Below, in pieces: positions 43,052 to 54,857 of a DNA stretch of 64,000 nt. The stretch's first letter is position 1. Every line of letters starts with the position of its first letter. Origin of the DNA: Salinicola tamaricis (lineage in GTDB: Bacteria > Pseudomonadota > Gammaproteobacteria > Pseudomonadales > Halomonadaceae); NCBI RefSeq assembly GCF_003006155.1, contig NZ_CP023559.1, positions 4,212,241 to 4,276,240 on the forward strand. Reading direction: 5' to 3'. Position numbers and translations under genes: made by a program. The notes under the pieces were generated by a model. It was not told the DNA's origin. It worked only from the letters and a program-made list of their open reading frames with translations, and made no database searches.

Positions 43052-43321
43052 ATGCCGACGCGTGAACTACGGCTGACCAACCGCCGTGGCCTGCACGCCC
43101 GCGCCGCGACCAAGCTGGTGCAGTGCTGTCAGCCGTTCACCGCCCGGGTCGCGGTGCACCACGGCGAACGTATCGCCGATGCTGCCAATATCATGTCGCT
43201 GCTGATGCTGGCCGCGCCCTGCGGCACGCCACTGGTAGTCGTCACCGAAGGTGACGACGCGGAGCCGGCAATGGAAGCGATCACCGCACTGTTCGAGGCC
43301 CGCTTCCACGAGGACGAGTGA
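43052..43321 (+). CDS. npr: nitrogen PTS phosphocarrier NPr
   Basis: HPr-like protein of 89 aa; active His15 in 'RGLHARAATKLVQ', regulatory-site region 'ADAANIMSLLMLAA'. Phosphorylates EIIA(Ntr). I choose ATG at 43052 (MPTRELRL), which has GAGG five bases upstream and gives the normal length; an in-frame ATG at 43025 would add nine residues. Intact. Confidence 0.92.
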   Translation: MPTRELRLTNRRGLHARAATKLVQCCQPFTARVAVHHGERIADAANIMSLLMLAAPCGTPLVVVTEGDDAEPAMEAITALFEARFHEDE

Positions 43322-43378
43322 CCCGGCACTCACGAGGCCTCATCCTTTGGTTACCCGCTACCAGTTACCCGCCACCTG

Positions 43379-43450
43379 TATTGTCACGCAACACCTGCCC
43401 CCTATCGTCGCGCAACACCCTACCCCTGTCGTCGCGCAACACCCTACCCC
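43379..43450. repeat. three 24-25 bp tandem repeats after npr
   Basis: Copies at 43379-43401, 43402-43426 and 43427-43450; the last two share CGTCGCGCAACACCCTACCCC exactly apart from one leading base, the first is degenerate. They fill the npr-transporter gap just downstream of two convergent genes. No stem-loop or CRISPR spacing. Confidence 0.7.
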
Positions 43451-43485
43451 ACGCCGTCACACGCCTCTTGCTCGCGCGACGACGC

Positions 43486-44940
43486 TCACTCGGTGCCGGC
43501 GCTGGCGCGGCGGATCGCCGGCAGGCAGAACGCGAGCAGCACACCGGCGATCAGGCTCACCGTGCCCAGCGTGATGAAATAGACCACCTCCGTGCGCTGG
43601 GTATACCACTCGCCGGCACGTCCGCCGGCGGCGAAACCGAGCGACAGCGACAGGTAGAAGAGCGCGATCATCTGGGTCTGCATCGCGCGCGGCGCCAGCC
43701 GCGTGGTGACCGATAGCCCGATCGGTGACAGGCACAGCTCGGCACCGTGAAGCCGAGCAGCAGCGCCACCAGTACCCACAGCGGCATGCCCGCGGCATCG
43801 GCGCCCAGCCAGGGTAGATAGCCGAAGAAAGACGCGCCGATCACCAGCATGGCGATCACGAACTTGGCCGCCGACGAGGGCTGGCGCTGGCCCAGGCGTG
43901 ACCACAGCCAGGCAAAGACCCCGGAGAGCAGGATGATGGTGAGCGCCTGTACCGAGGTCAGCCAACCCACCGGTATCGTCCAGCCGCCCAACTGGCGATC
44001 CACCCGTTGATCGAAGAACGCCACGATCACCGTGTAGGACTGCACGTAGAGCGCCCAGTAGACCGCGCTGGCGATGAACAGCGGCACAAAGGCAAGGACC
44101 CGGCGGCGCTCCAGCGCCGATACTCTGGCCGAGCGCAGAATGACCACGAAATAGGCCAGCGTGGTGACCACGATCACGCCGAGGATCACATCCGTGAGCG
44201 TATCCGCTCGGAGCCAACCGAACACGAGCGCTGCCGCCAGCAGCGCCACCGCCACGATCGCCACCGAACAGATAACGCTTGGCCTCCCCCGCCGCAGCGG
44301 CATCGGCGGATGGCGCTGCGCCTCGGCGAGATGACGCCGGCCGAAGGCGTACTGGATCAGCCCCAGCGCCATGCCGATGGCGGCGATACCGAAGCCGTAG
44401 TGGAAGCCAGCGCTGCTCTGCAGATAGCCGGTCAGCAGCGGCCCGGCAAAACGCCGAGATTGATCCCCAGATAAAAGATCGAGAACCCTGCGTCGCGTTG
44501 GGACTGCCCGGGGCGTAGAGCGATCCGACCAGCGCGGCGCAGGTCGCCTTGACCCCGCCGCTGCCCAGCGCCACCAGGCACAGCCCCAGCGTCACCCCGG
44601 GGACCCCGGGCACCAGCGCCAGGGCGATATGCCCCGCCATCACGATCGCCCCCGAGTAAAACAGCGTGCGCTCGGGGCCGAGTATGCGGTCGGCGAACCA
44701 GCCGCCGAGAATGGTCGCCAGATAGACGCTGCTGCCGTAGGCGCCGACGATACCGAACGCCGCGCTCTCGGCGATACCCAGCCCACCCCGCGCGCTCTCG
44801 TAGTAGAGATAGATCAGCAGGATCGCCTGCATGCCGTAGAACGAGAAGCGCTCCCACACCTCCATGCCGAAGAGCGTCGACAGCGGCCAGGGATGGCCCA
44901 GGAACTGACGCGACTCGCCCGCTTGCCGGGACTGATTCAT
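43486..44940 (-). CDS. POT/PTR2-family proton-coupled peptide transporter
   Basis: About 484 aa with roughly 12-14 TM helices. The POT signature 'GMEVWERFSFYGMQAILL' (ExxERFxYY type) opens the protein, with 'GGWFADRILGPERTLFYSG', 'VALGSGGVKATCAALVG' and near the end 'LFYLSLSLGFAAGGRAGEW'. At least three indels (near 44490, 44440, 43745) split it. Closest to the Dtp/YdgR di- and tripeptide symporters of gammaproteobacteria. Start ATG of MNQSRQAG is a choice; ATG 12 bases upstream also possible. Confidence 0.85.
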   Translation of the reverse strand: MNQSRQAGESRQFLGHPWPLSTLFGMEVWERFSFYGMQAILLIYLYYESARGGLGIAESAAFGIVGAYGSSVYLATILGGWFADRILGPERTLFYSGAIVMAGHIALALVPGVPGVTLGLCLVALGSGGVKATCAALVGSLYAPGSPNATQGSRSFIWGSISAFCRAAADRLSAEQRWLPLRLRYRRHRHGAGADPVRLRPASSRRGAAPSADAAAAGEAKRYLFGGDRGGGAAGGSARVRLAPSGYAHGCDPRRDRGHHAGLFRGHSALGQSIGAGAPPGPCLCAAVHRQRGLLGALRAVLHGDRGVLRSTGGSPVGRLDDTGGLADLGTGAHHHPALRGLCLAVVTPGPAPALVGGQVRDRHAGDRRVFLRLSTLAGRRCRGHAAVGTGGAAARLHGAELCLSPIGLSVTTRLAPRAMQTQMIALFYLSLSLGFAAGGRAGEWYTQRTEVVYFITLGTVSLIAGVLLAFCLPAIRRASAGTE

Positions 44941-44991
44941 AGCCTCACCCATTTCGTCCTTGATGCCGAGTTTCCCTGACCGCACGCCCGC

Positions 44992-46328
44992 TTACTGGCC
45001 GGCGAGCGTCATCCCATCCACCAGCCAGGCCGGTATGCACGCTGCCGCGGCGGTCGATGTCGTCACCCACCCCCTGCAAGGCGGCGAACATCTCGCGCAG
45101 GTTACCGGCGACCGTGAACTCCTCCACCGGATGCGAGATCTCGCCGTTCTCGACCCAGAACCCCGCCCCCCGCGCGAATAGTCGCCGGTGACCGGGTTGA
45201 GCCCCTGGCCCATCATCTCGGTGACCATCACTCCGGTGCCCATCTGCCGCATCAGCGCCGCCAGTTCGGTGGTCGTCGCCTGGATGCGCACGTTGCGCGC
45301 GCCGCCGGCATTGCCGGTGGTATCAAGGCCGAGGCGGCGAGCGCTGTAAGCCGACAGCATGTAGCTGGCCAGGCGGCCCTGATCGATGAAGACGTTGTCG
45401 CGGGTGGCCACGCCGTCCCCATCGAAGGCAGCACTCGCCAGGCCGCCGCGCTCGCGCGGATGCTCGCCAAGGGAGAACCACTCGGGAAACAGCGTCGCCC
45501 CGAGCTGATCGCAGAGGAACGAGGACTCGCGGTAGAGCGCCCGCCAGCGATGCTGTTGAGCAGGTTGCCCACCAGCCCACGCGCCATCTCCGGCGCGAAC
45601 AGCACCGGGAAGCGGCCGGTGCGCGGGCGCCTGGCATCGAGCCGGCGCAGGGTACGCTCGGCGGCGCTGATACCGACCTGCTCCGGGCTGGCCAGGTCGC
45701 TCGCCCGGCGCGCCGTGGTGAAGTCGTGGTCACGCTGCATGCGCTCGCCGCTGCCGGCGATCAGCAGGCACGACAGCGAGTGGCGCGTACCGCGGCGGCT
45801 GCCCAGAAAGCCGTGGCTGTTGGCATACACCGTCACCGCCTCGGTCGATGACAGGCTGGCGCCCTCCGAGTTGGTGATCCCCGCGCGCTCGCGCCCGGCC
45901 TGCTCGCAGCGCAGCGCCAGCTCGATCGCGGCATCGGTATCCAACGCCCAGGGGTGATGCAGGTCGAGATCGGGCAGCTCGGTGGCCATCAGCGCGGCCT
46001 CGGCGAGCCCCGCAGCGGGGTCCTCGCCGGTATGCCGGGCGATGGCGATCGCCTTCTCGACCACCGCCCGCAGCGAGGCATCGCTGGCATCCGAGGAGGA
46101 CGCGTTACCCTTGCGCTGACCAACATAGACCGTGACCGCAATGCCCTGATCGCGCGAGAGCTCGACGCTCTCGGTCTCGCCCAGGCGCACCCCCACGCCG
46201 ATCCCCTGATCGACACTGGCGCCCACCTCACAGGCGTCGGCGCCCAGCTCGGCGGCGAGCGCCAGCGCGCGGGACGCCCGCTCCTCGAGACGTGACTGCT
46301 GTTCGGCGGCATCGAAGGCCTGACTCAT
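44992..46328 (-). CDS. pmbA: TldE/PmbA subunit of the TldD-TldE metalloprotease
   Basis: Non-catalytic-site partner of TldD; together they trim unfolded peptides and mature microcin-like products. 'ELGADACEVGASVDQGIGV', 'SHGFLGSRRGTRHSLSCLLIA', 'FAPEMARGLVGNLLNSIAG', 'DNVFIDQGRLASYMLSAYSAR', 'GNAGGARNV' and C-terminal 'VEEFTVAGNLREMFAALQG'. Four indels near 45545, 45405, 45170 and 45030. ATG has AGGAG six bases upstream. About 445 aa when repaired. Confidence 0.9.
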
Positions 46329-46393
46329 GGCAAACTCCTGATCGATGGTGCCCTGACCGCTTCAACGGGCCTGGGCGAGCGGGCGGTGGCTGG

Positions 46394-46399
46394 TATACT
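46394..46399 (+). promoter_or_regulatory. extended -10 promoter for darP
   Basis: TGGTATACT: a TGn extension plus TATACT (5 of 6), 31 bp before the darP ATG; no good -35, as expected for extended -10 promoters. Confidence 0.4.
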
Positions 46400-46429
46400 G
46401 CGCCACCGACCCGCTGCAATGGTAATGAC

Positions 46430-46918
46430 ATGACTTTCGAGGACGCTGCGCCCCGAGCAAGACACAGCTCAAGAAAGAGATGCAGGAACTGCAGGCGCTG
46501 GGCGAACGCATCATCGCCCTCGACCCCGCCGTGCGCGCGCGGCTACCGCTCTCCGACGAGATGATTGCCGCGGTGGAGGAGACCGGGCGCATCCGCTCCC
46601 ACGAAGGGCGCCGACGCCACATGCAGTACGTCGGCAGGTGATGCGCAAGGAGGACCGCGAGGCGATCCGCGCCGCCTTCGAGGCGATCGACCAGGAGCAG
46701 GTCCAGCGCAACGCCGCCTTCCACCGCCTGGAGCAGTGGCGCGACCGTCTGATCGATGACGACAGCGCCCTGGAGCCGTTCATCGAAGCGCATCCCAGCG
46801 TCGAGCGCCAGACCCTGCGCCAGCTGATCCGCAACGCCCGCGCCGAGCGCCAGCGCGGCAAGCCGCCGGCCAGCGCGCGCAAGCTGTTCCAGCTGATCCG
46901 CGACACCGTCGGCTGTGA
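46430..46918 (+). CDS. darP: ribosome-associated protein DarP (YjgA, DUF615)
   Basis: About 163 aa, highly charged; binds late 50S assembly intermediates. 'SKTQLKKEMQELQALGERI', 'LPLSDEMIAAVEETGRIRSH', 'RRRHMQYVG', 'VMRKEDREAIRAAFEAIDQ' and 'ARKLFQLIRDTV'. Three indels: near 46450, 46635 and 46912; repairing the last gives a TGA at 46916. Located between pmbA (divergent) and tldD (convergent); yjgA is divergent to pmbA in E. coli too. Confidence 0.87.
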
Positions 46919-46957
46919 GCCGCTCGCCGCGGCCGCCCGGCGACCGCGGCCCGTGAC

Positions 46958-48412
46958 TCACGACGCCGTGCCACCGACGGTCAGCTCGTCGAGTTTCAGC
47001 GTCGGCTGGCCCACCCCCACGGGTACGCCCTGCCCCTCCTTGCCACACACCCCGATCCCCGTGTCCAGGGCCATGTCGTTGCCGATCATGGAGACCCGCG
47101 ACATCGCCTCGGGGCCGTTGCCGATCAGAGTCGCGCCCTTGACCGGCGCGGTGATACGCCCATCCTCGATCAGATAGGCCTCGGATGCCGAGAACACGAA
47201 GCGGCCCGAGGTGATATCGACCTGGCCGCCGCCGAAACTGACCGCATAGAGCCCGCGCTTGACGCTCTTGACGATCTCTTCGGGGTCATCGTTGCCCGCC
47301 AGCATGCAGGTGTTGGTCATCCGCGGCATGGTCACATGGGCGTAGGATTCGCGCCGCGCATTGCCGGTCGGCTGCATGCCCATCAGCCGCGCGTTGAGCT
47401 TGTCCTGCATGTAGCCGGTGAGAATGCCATCCTCGATCAGCGGGGTGTACTGCCCCGGCGTGCCCTCGTCGTCGATCGTCAACGAGCCGCGGCAGTCGGC
47501 CAGGGTGGCGTCGTCGACCACGGTGACACCGCGCGACGCGACCTGCTCGCCCAGGCGGCCGGCGAAGGCCGAACTGCCCTTGCGATTGAAGTCGCCCTCG
47601 AGACCGTGACCCACCGCCTCGTGGAGCAGAATGCCGGGCCAGCCGCTGCCCAGCACCACCGGCATCTGGCCCGCCGGCGCCGCCACCGCATCGAGATTCA
47701 CCAGCGCCTGGCGCACCGCCTCGCGGGCATAGCTGGTGGCGACGTCGGCGTCGCGCAGCCGGCTCATCGCATAGCGCCCGCCGCCGCCGGCACTGCCCCG
47801 CTCGCGGCGCCCATCACGGGCCACGATCACATTGACGTTGAGCCGCACCAGCGGGCGGATATCCGCCGCCAGGGTGCCGTCGCTGGCACACACCAGGACC
47901 ACCTCGTGCACACCGGTCAGCGAGGCGCTGACCTGGGAGACCGCCGGGTCGGCAGCGCGGGCCACGCGGTCCGCCTGCTTGAGCATGGCGATCTTCTCGT
48001 CGGCGGAGAGCCCACTGAGCGGGTCGATCCCGGCGTAGCGCGCGCTGGCAGCCACCATCTGCACCGCTTGCGGTGCCTGACGGCTGCCGCTGCGCGCGAT
48101 GCCCGAGGCGGTACGGCCGGTCTCGGCGAGCGCATCGGCGCTGATCTGGCTCGAGTAGGCGAACCCGGTCTTCTCGCCGGAGAGCGCGCGCACGCCGACC
48201 CCGCCGTCGATGCTGTAGCTGGCGTCCTTGACCTCGCCATCCTCGAGCACCCACATCTCGTGCCAGGTGCGCTGGAAGAAGAGGTCCGCGTAGTCGATAC
48301 CGGCTCCCATGGCGTGTCCCAGCCCAGCGTCCAGCGACGTCTGGTCGAGGCCACCCGGGGCCAGCAGCAGGCTCGAAGCCTGCTTCAAGGCGCTTTCGCT
48401 CATGTCTGTCAT
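46958..48412 (-). CDS. tldD: metalloprotease TldD
   Basis: 484 aa, intact. Catalytic zinc motif in '[16 protein letters not shown]' (HExxxH), plus '[18 protein letters not shown]' and '[18 protein letters not shown]'. Works as TldD/TldE heterodimer with the product of pmbA 0.6 kb away. Start ATG of MTDMSESA, with a second ATG 9 bases inside. No nitrilase gene follows upstream as it does in Pseudomonas. Confidence 0.94.
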   Translation of the reverse strand: MTDMSESALKQASSLLLAPGGLDQTSLDAGLGHAMGAGIDYADLFFQRTWHEMWVLEDGEVKDASYSIDGGVGVRALSGEKTGFAYSSQISADALAETGRTASGIARSGSRQAPQAVQMVAASARYAGIDPLSGLSADEKIAMLKQADRVARAADPAVSQVSASLTGVHEVVLVCASDGTLAADIRPLVRLNVNVIVARDGRRERGSAGGGGRYAMSRLRDADVATSYAREAVRQALVNLDAVAAPAGQMPVVLGSGWPGILLHEAVGHGLEGDFNRKGSSAFAGRLGEQVASRGVTVVDDATLADCRGSLTIDDEGTPGQYTPLIEDGILTGYMQDKLNARLMGMQPTGNARRESYAHVTMPRMTNTCMLAGNDDPEEIVKSVKRGLYAVSFGGGQVDITSGRFVFSASEAYLIEDGRITAPVKGATLIGNGPEAMSRVSMIGNDMALDTGIGVCGKEGQGVPVGVGQPTLKLDELTVGGTAS

Positions 48413-48526
48413 TGGGCGTCTTCCCGATTGTGGCAGCCGCGCCGCGCGCTGTGGCGCCCTCTCGCAAAACGCGCGCTCAAGAAACGCACTGTCGCGAGGC
48501 GCACCGAGCACGCGGCGGCTGCCGGA

Positions 48527-51500
48527 TTATTGGGCGCTTTCCACGCTGATCTCCGGCGCGGACCAGGGCCCCTGAATGCGATAGTGGACCTGGGTCACGT
48601 TGTCGATCCACTGGCCGAACAGCTGATGGAACACGAACAGCCCCAGACCCACCTGCGGCGCCCCGGCCATGATCGCGACCAGCGGCAGGTTCTGGCTCAC
48701 CGGTACCGTGATACCCAGGCGCTGATCCAGCGTCTGGCGGTTGAGATCGACGCTACCCGATAGCGTGAAGCGCGTCGAGGTGCCATCGACCACCAGCGGC
48801 CCGTCGCTCTGGATCACGCCGTTGTAGAGCGTGGCGCTACCCTTGAGGGTGTTGAAGGCGGTGCCACTGCTGGTGACGTCGGAGAAGTCGAGCTTGAGCC
48901 GACGCAGGATATTGTCGAGATTGAAAAGCCCCACCAGCTTGGCCGAGGAAGAGTGGACCTGGCGCAGACGGCCGTTGCCCAGATCCACCGCCAGCCGGCC
49001 ACTCGTCAGCGGCAGCGCGAACTGCCACGGCGCGCCGGGCCAGGCCAGTTGCAGCCGCCCCTGGGCGCGCTCGCTGGTGATCGGCACCTGCTGGTCCAGC
49101 GCGACGAAGGCGCTGCCCAGATTTTTCCCCTTGGCCTGCAGGTTGGCGCGGGTGAGGCTGGCACTCCCGCGGCTTCCCAGCGCAGGTTGCCGGAGATGCC
49201 CATATCCCCCAGCGTCAGCTTCAGCGGGTCGAGCGTCAGGCCGCGCTCATCGGCACGCCAGCGCGTCTCCAGCGGCCCGAACTGCTGGCCCTGGCGCTCG
49301 AAGCGCGCGATCTTCACCTGCCCCGCCGGCGCCCGGGCCAGCCCGTCAGGCAGGGCGATCGGCCGCGGCGCGGTCTCGATCTGATTCAGCAGCGTCTGCC
49401 CCATCTCACCCGCTTTATCGCCCTTCGCCGGCTTGGGCGTCAGTGCATCGAGGTTGAGACGCGTCAGCGCCACGTCGATCGGCACCTCCGCCTGCGGCTG
49501 CCAGCGCGCGCGGCCAGCGGCAATCTCGCCATCCAGCGACAGCTGCCAGCCGCCGCCGGAGAGGGGCGAGGCGTCGGCCTGCATGCCGCCGAGGCAGCGC
49601 CCTTCGACCAGGATGCACGGCGTCGCCAGCGCGACCCGTTTCAAACCGCCGCCGTCGTTGACCGGCACCGCCGCGGGCTTGTCCAGATCGTCGGTGATCG
49701 CGGTGGGCACCTCGCGCTGCTGCGCGGCATCGCCGGGGGCCGCCTGCAGTGACGTCAACGCGCTGGCCCAACGCCGAGTATCCAGTCGCTTGGGCCGCCA
49801 CAGGACGTACCAGCCGGGCTCGCTGGGCCAAGCCGCCTCGGCACCGGGCCAGCCCTCGAGCCACACCTGCCCCTGCACCTGCTCGCCCAAGGTGCGCCAG
49901 CGCGCGCGCCCCAGTCGGCCAGGGTGACCGTACCCGAGCCGGCGGCGATATCGGCATCGATGGCCAGCGGCTCGCGTGCCCGTCCGCCTTGCCGAACGGC
50001 GCGGGCAGTTGAATAGCAAGCCCTTCGAGATCGCTGCGCACGGAGAGGCTGGCATTGTTCTGGGCATCGAAGGCGACCTCTGCCCGATACGGGAAGAAGC
50101 CGCTGCCAGCCCGCCGCCGACCCGCGCGAGCCCCGCCCAGCCGAGCAGCCCACGGGCCAGGGCACGGCCTTCGAAGGTGATACCCGGCCCCTTGGCGCCA
50201 CCGATATCGAAGGTCGCCAGCAGCGGGCCGTCGAAGGCGCGGGCACCGAGCTGGCCCTGAAGATAATCCTCCCCCTGCTGATGACGATAGTGCAGCGGGC
50301 CGTTGATCCCGCCGAGGGTCAACTGTAGCTCCGGGAACGTCAGCGACTCGATATCGGCGTGCCCCTGGACATCGACACTCAGATCTTTCTCGGCATCGCT
50401 GTCCGGCGTCATCGGTAGAGCGATGCTCAGCGCCGCCTCGACCTTGCCCTGGCTGCGCCACAGGCCGAAGGTGCGGCTGAGGTCCTCGAGCGGCGCCTGG
50501 GACAGAAAGCCGAGCAGGCCCGCACTGCTGCCACTGACGTCACCGTTGATCGCCAGTTTCTGGTCGGCCAGCGTGACCTCGGCATCGCGGGTGGTCAGGC
50601 CGTGGCTGGTGGCATGGTCGATCTGCGCCTGCAGGTTCATGTTATGCATCTGCAGATGGCCGTAGACCTGTTCCAGCGCCGGCCAGTCGGGGGCGTACTG
50701 CAGCCGGCCATCGGCGATATCCAGCGCCAGCGTGAAGCGATCGTCGGGGTTGGAGAACATCTGCCCCTCGGGCGCCTCCTTGTCGCTCAGGGTGAGCGAC
50801 AGCCCCAAGCGGCCCTGCGTGACCACCCCGCCGAGGTCGCCACCCAACCACTGCATCAGCTCAGGGTCGTCGAGCGCGCGTGTCGGCAGCCACGGCAACA
50901 GCCGCGTGCGCCGCGCATCGGCATCGGCGAAGCTGAGATCGAGCATGAAGGCGCCGGGCTTGTGCTCGGCATGGTAGAGAGTCAGCCCAAAGCGCCCGCG
51001 GGCAGTCGCCCCACGCCATCCGGCACGCAAGTGCTCGCCGCTGAGCACTACGCCATCATGGGTCAGATGCCAGTCGATCACCCCGCTAGCGGCGGACAGG
51101 TCGAGCGGTTCGGCATATACCGAGGGGATCACGAAGCGAGTATCCGCACTGCCGGCGAACGTCACCCGTCCACCGCGCCCGCGGAAGGTTGCCCAGGCGT
51201 CGAAGGGCCCGCCGCCCGGGGCATCGTCCCAGGCCGACACCGAGACACCCTCCAGCGCCGACTGGGCATACCACTCGCCGGCATCGCGCCCCACTTCCAG
51301 ACCGTCCACCCGACCCTGCGGTTCGAGCTTGCGCAGCGCCTTGAGCAGCGCTTCGGGCAGAGGCAACTGACGCAGCGACGCCGCCATGCCGCCGAGGGCA
51401 AAGGGCGTGGTGCGCAACCACCAGCCCTGGGGCGTCGAGCGCGCCTGCAGACGCTGGGGCCAGCTCGGCAGCGGCGCGGCATCCGCGGCAAGGTCCACAC

Positions 51501-52598
51501 CGCCGGCGCTCGCCGCCGCCTGCGTGTCGGAGCCCTGCGCGCCATCTGCCTGAGCCAGACGCAGGTCGTCGGCCCAGGCCTGCCACTGGCCATCGGCATC
51601 CCGGGTCAGCCCGCCCTTGACGCCGATATCGTGCAAGCCATGGGTCTTGCCATCGCTGCTGTCGACGACCTGTAGCGTGGGCACGTCGAGAGCCAGGCGT
51701 GCCTGGCGAAGGCCACCGTCGCGCCACTCGCCGCCGACCGAGAGCTCGCCGTCGAGCATCGTCAGCGTGCGCGGATAGGGCTGGGTCAGCAGGTTCAGCA
51801 GCGGCGTCAGCGCCCGCAGGTCGAGCCGACCCTCGAAGCGCGCCACGGGCCCCGGGCTCGTGCCACGCTCGCCCGCCACATCGGTCTCGATGGAGAGATG
51901 CAGGCGCCCCGCGGCCTGGACATCGGCAGGATTCGCCTCGTCCGACCCCGCGCCCGAAGACCCGCCCGGGTGATCTCCCTCCGCCCCGGCCAGACGAGCA
52001 ACCAGCGATGCCTTGCCGTCGCGGCTGGTCAGATCGAGCTGCGACAGCGTCAGCGCGCGGGTCTCGCCATTGGCATGCAACACCAGGGTCAGGTCGTCGA
52101 GCGTCGCCTGTTGCTGGGCCAGCCAGGTGAGCCAGCGGTCGAGATCGGGCGCCGTCGCGGCGGCGTTATCGCCCCCGCCGAACCAGCCGCTGCCGGCACC
52201 GTCGGGCCACCCCCAGCCCCCTCGGCACTGCGATAGAGATGCAGCGTCAGGCCCTCGAGCGTCGCCGGCGCCAAGACCGGCGCGCGCCGGTGCCAGCTGG
52301 CTACGCTGTCGAGCCGCGTGGGCATGCGCGACCTGCAGCAGCGGCTGACCGCCCTGGCTCTTCAGGTCGAGATCGTCGAGGCTGAGGCGGCTCCGGGTCG
52401 AAGCGGGCCAGCGAGAGCGACAGCCCCCCGAGGCTGCCCTGGGTCTCCAGGCTCGAATCGAGAGTCATCAGCGGCGGCGCCAGACGCTCGCTCTGCCAGG
52501 CCAGCAGGCGCACCCCACTGACCACCAGCGCCAGCATCAGGGCGAGCACGGGCGACCAGTGTGAGCAGCCAGCGGAGGGTGATGCGCAGCGGGCTCAT
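48527..52598 (-). CDS. yhdP: AsmA-like phospholipid transport protein YhdP
   Basis: Very large envelope protein (about 1355 aa when repaired) with an N-terminal TM anchor ('ALMLALVVSGVRLLAWQ') and a long beta-groove of AsmA/DUF3971 repeats. Members span the periplasm and move phospholipid to the outer membrane with TamB and YdbH. Landmarks: 'SAASGVIDWHLTHDGVVLSG', 'LQAQIDHATSHGLTTRDAEV', C-terminal 'LVAIMAGAPQVGLGLFVFHQ'. At least six indels, near 52555, 52395, 52205, 52090, 50105-49925 (a pair) and 49170. Starts 4 bp after rng. Confidence 0.88.
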
Positions 52599-52602
52599 CG
52601 GG

Positions 52603-54058
52603 TTACATCAACACGATGTCGTACTGTTCCTGGGAGTAGTGCGCCTCGACCTGGAACCGGATCGTCTTGCCGATGAAGGATTCGAGATCCGCCACCGCCG
52701 CCGACTCCTCGCGAGCAGGCGGTCGACCACGGACTGCGAGGCCAGCACCATGTAGGTCTCGGGCGAGTAGGCCCGTTCCTCGCGCAGGATCTCGCGAAAG
52801 ATTTCGTAGCATATGGTTTCCGGTGTCTCAGCGTGCCGCGCCCATGACAGGTAGGACAGGGTTCGCACAGCGTCTGTTCCAGACTTCGCGGGTGCGCTTG
52901 CGGGTCAGCTGCACCAGACCAAGCTCGGTGACACCGGTCAGCTTGTTCTTGGCATGGTCGCTCGAGCGCCTTTTCCAGCACGCGCAGAACCTGGCGCTGA
53001 TGCTCGAGCTCTTCCATGTCGATGACGTCGATGATGATGATGCCGCCGAGATTGCGCAGCCGCAGCTGCCGGGCGATCGCCGTGGCGGCCTCGAGGTTGG
53101 TCTTGAAGATCGTCTCTTCGAGATTGCGATGACCGACATAGCCACCGGTGTTGACGTCGATGGTGGTCATCGCCTCGGTCTGGTCGATCACCAGATAGCC
53201 GCCTGATTTGAGCTGCACCTTGCGCCCCAGCGCCTTCTGGATCTCGTCCTCGACGCTGTAGAGGTCGAAGATCGGACGTTCGCCGGGGTAGTACTCGATG
53301 CACGACTCTACCGTGGGCATGAACTCGCGGGCGAACTCCTTGAGCTTGAAGTAGTTCTCGCGCGAGTCGATGCGGATCTTCTCGATCTGGTCGCGCATCA
53401 CATCGCGCAGCGTGCGCACGAACAGCGGCAGGTCATCGTAGATCGGGCTCGGCGTGGGTGCGCTGATCCGGCGTTCGGCGACTTTCAGCCACAGCCGCTG
53501 CAAAAACACGATGTCAGCGAGCAGCTCATCGCGGCCCACCCCTTCCGCCGCGGTACGGATGATGAAGCCGCCCTGCTGCGCGTCCTCCAGCTCGGACTGG
53601 CCGCCTGCGACCAGCGCCTTGAGGCGCTCGCGCTCGGCGTCGTCCTCGATGCGCTGAGAGACGCCGATATGCGGCGAGTCCGGCATGTAGACCAGATAGC
53701 GCGAAGGAATCGAAAGATGGGTGGTCAGGCGGGCGCCCTTGGAGCCGATCGGGTCCTTGGTGACCTGGACCACCAGCGACTGCCCGGCATGCAAGAGATG
53801 ACTGATCGAGGCGGGCTCGGCCTGCGGTGAATCCGGCGCCACCACCTCGTTGACATGGATAAACGCGGCGCGCTCCAGGCCGATGTCGACGAATGCCGCC
53901 TGCATGCCCGGCAGCACCCGCACCACTTGCCCTTGTAGATATTGCCGACGATACCCCGGCGCCGACTGCGCTCGATGAAGGCTTCCTGCAGCACGCCGTT
54001 CTCGACCACCGCACGCGGGTCTCATCGGCGTCAGATTGATCAAAACCTCACCGCTCAT
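52603..54058 (-). CDS. rng: ribonuclease G
   Basis: Endoribonuclease for 16S rRNA 5' maturation and mRNA decay. Start MSGEVLIN; S1-type domain ('GMQAAFVDIGLERAAFIHVN'), catalytic Asp motifs 'TTIDVNTGGYVGHRN' and 'IIIDVIDMEE', and the zinc-link 'PCPTCHGRGT'. Short, without the RNase E scaffold tail, ending 'QYDIVLM'. At least four indels near 54018, 53935, 52965, 52850 and possibly 52705. About 486 aa. Followed closely by yhdP, preceded by maf as in E. coli. Confidence 0.93.
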
Positions 54059-54234
54059 GCGGGCATCCTTGTCACGGGTTGTCGGGCGCGGGTGGAATCC
54101 CTCGTCAGTTGCCAGTGCTGCTGGTGGCGATGTCTGTCTCGCTGCCAGGATTATGACACAGGCCCGGCACTCTCCCACAAGGCAGGGCCACTCGGGCGCC
54201 CGACGCGATCAGCGGCGTACGCTGGCAAGCTGCG

Positions 54235-54837
54235 CTACAGCACCCGAATGCCTTGCGCGTCCAGGAGTTCCGCAGTCTCGTGGAGCGGCAGCCCGACCAC
54301 CGCGGAGTAGCTACCCTCGAGGCGCTCGACGAAAATCGCCGCACGCCCCTGCACCGCGTAGCCGCCGGCCTTGTCCGCCGGCTCACCGGTGGCCCAGTAG
54401 GCGGCCATCTCCGCCTCACTGAGCGTGCGCAGCCACACCCGGGTCACCACCCGGCACTCGAGCAGTCCGCGCGGACCGATCAGCGCCACCGCCGAGAGCA
54501 CCCGGTGCTCGCGCCCTGAGAGTGCGCGCCACATGGCGCAGGCGTGCGCCAGATCGCGCGGCTTGCCGAACACTTCGTCGTCGCATACCACCACGGTATC
54601 CGCGCCCAGGGTCGGCAGCGCGCTGCCGGCATGCCCCGCCAGCGCCTTCTCCCGCGCCAGCCGACTGACGAAGGTCTCGGGGGTCTCGTCGCGATCGCGC
54701 GACTCGTCGATATCCGCCGGCGCGACCTCGACCGCGATACCGATGCTGGCGAGGAGTTCGCGCCGGCGCGGCGAGGCCGACGCCAGCCGCAGTAGCGGCG
54801 TGATGGCTTGGGAAGAAGAGTGGGACGACATTGACAT
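54235..54837 (-). CDS. maf: Maf nucleotide pyrophosphatase (YhdE type, dTTP/UTP)
   Basis: 200 aa, intact. '[17 protein letters not shown]' N-terminal loop, '[17 protein letters not shown]', '[20 protein letters not shown]' signatures. Hydrolyses non-canonical or excess pyrimidine nucleotides; the YhdE subfamily is inferred from its position next to mreD and rng. ATG at 54837 or 54831 (both near AGGAG). Confidence 0.93.
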   Translation of the reverse strand: MSMSSHSSSQAITPLLRLASASPRRRELLASIGIAVEVAPADIDESRDRDETPETFVSRLAREKALAGHAGSALPTLGADTVVVCDDEVFGKPRDLAHACAMWRALSGREHRVLSAVALIGPRGLLECRVVTRVWLRTLSEAEMAAYWATGEPADKAGGYAVQGRAAIFVERLEGSYSAVVGLPLHETAELLDAQGIRVL

Positions 54838-54857
54838 GGACTCCTGACAGCGCCGGC

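Noticed and set aside
43379..43450. CRISPR array
   Set aside because: Repeats are contiguous without spacers and no cas genes are nearby.
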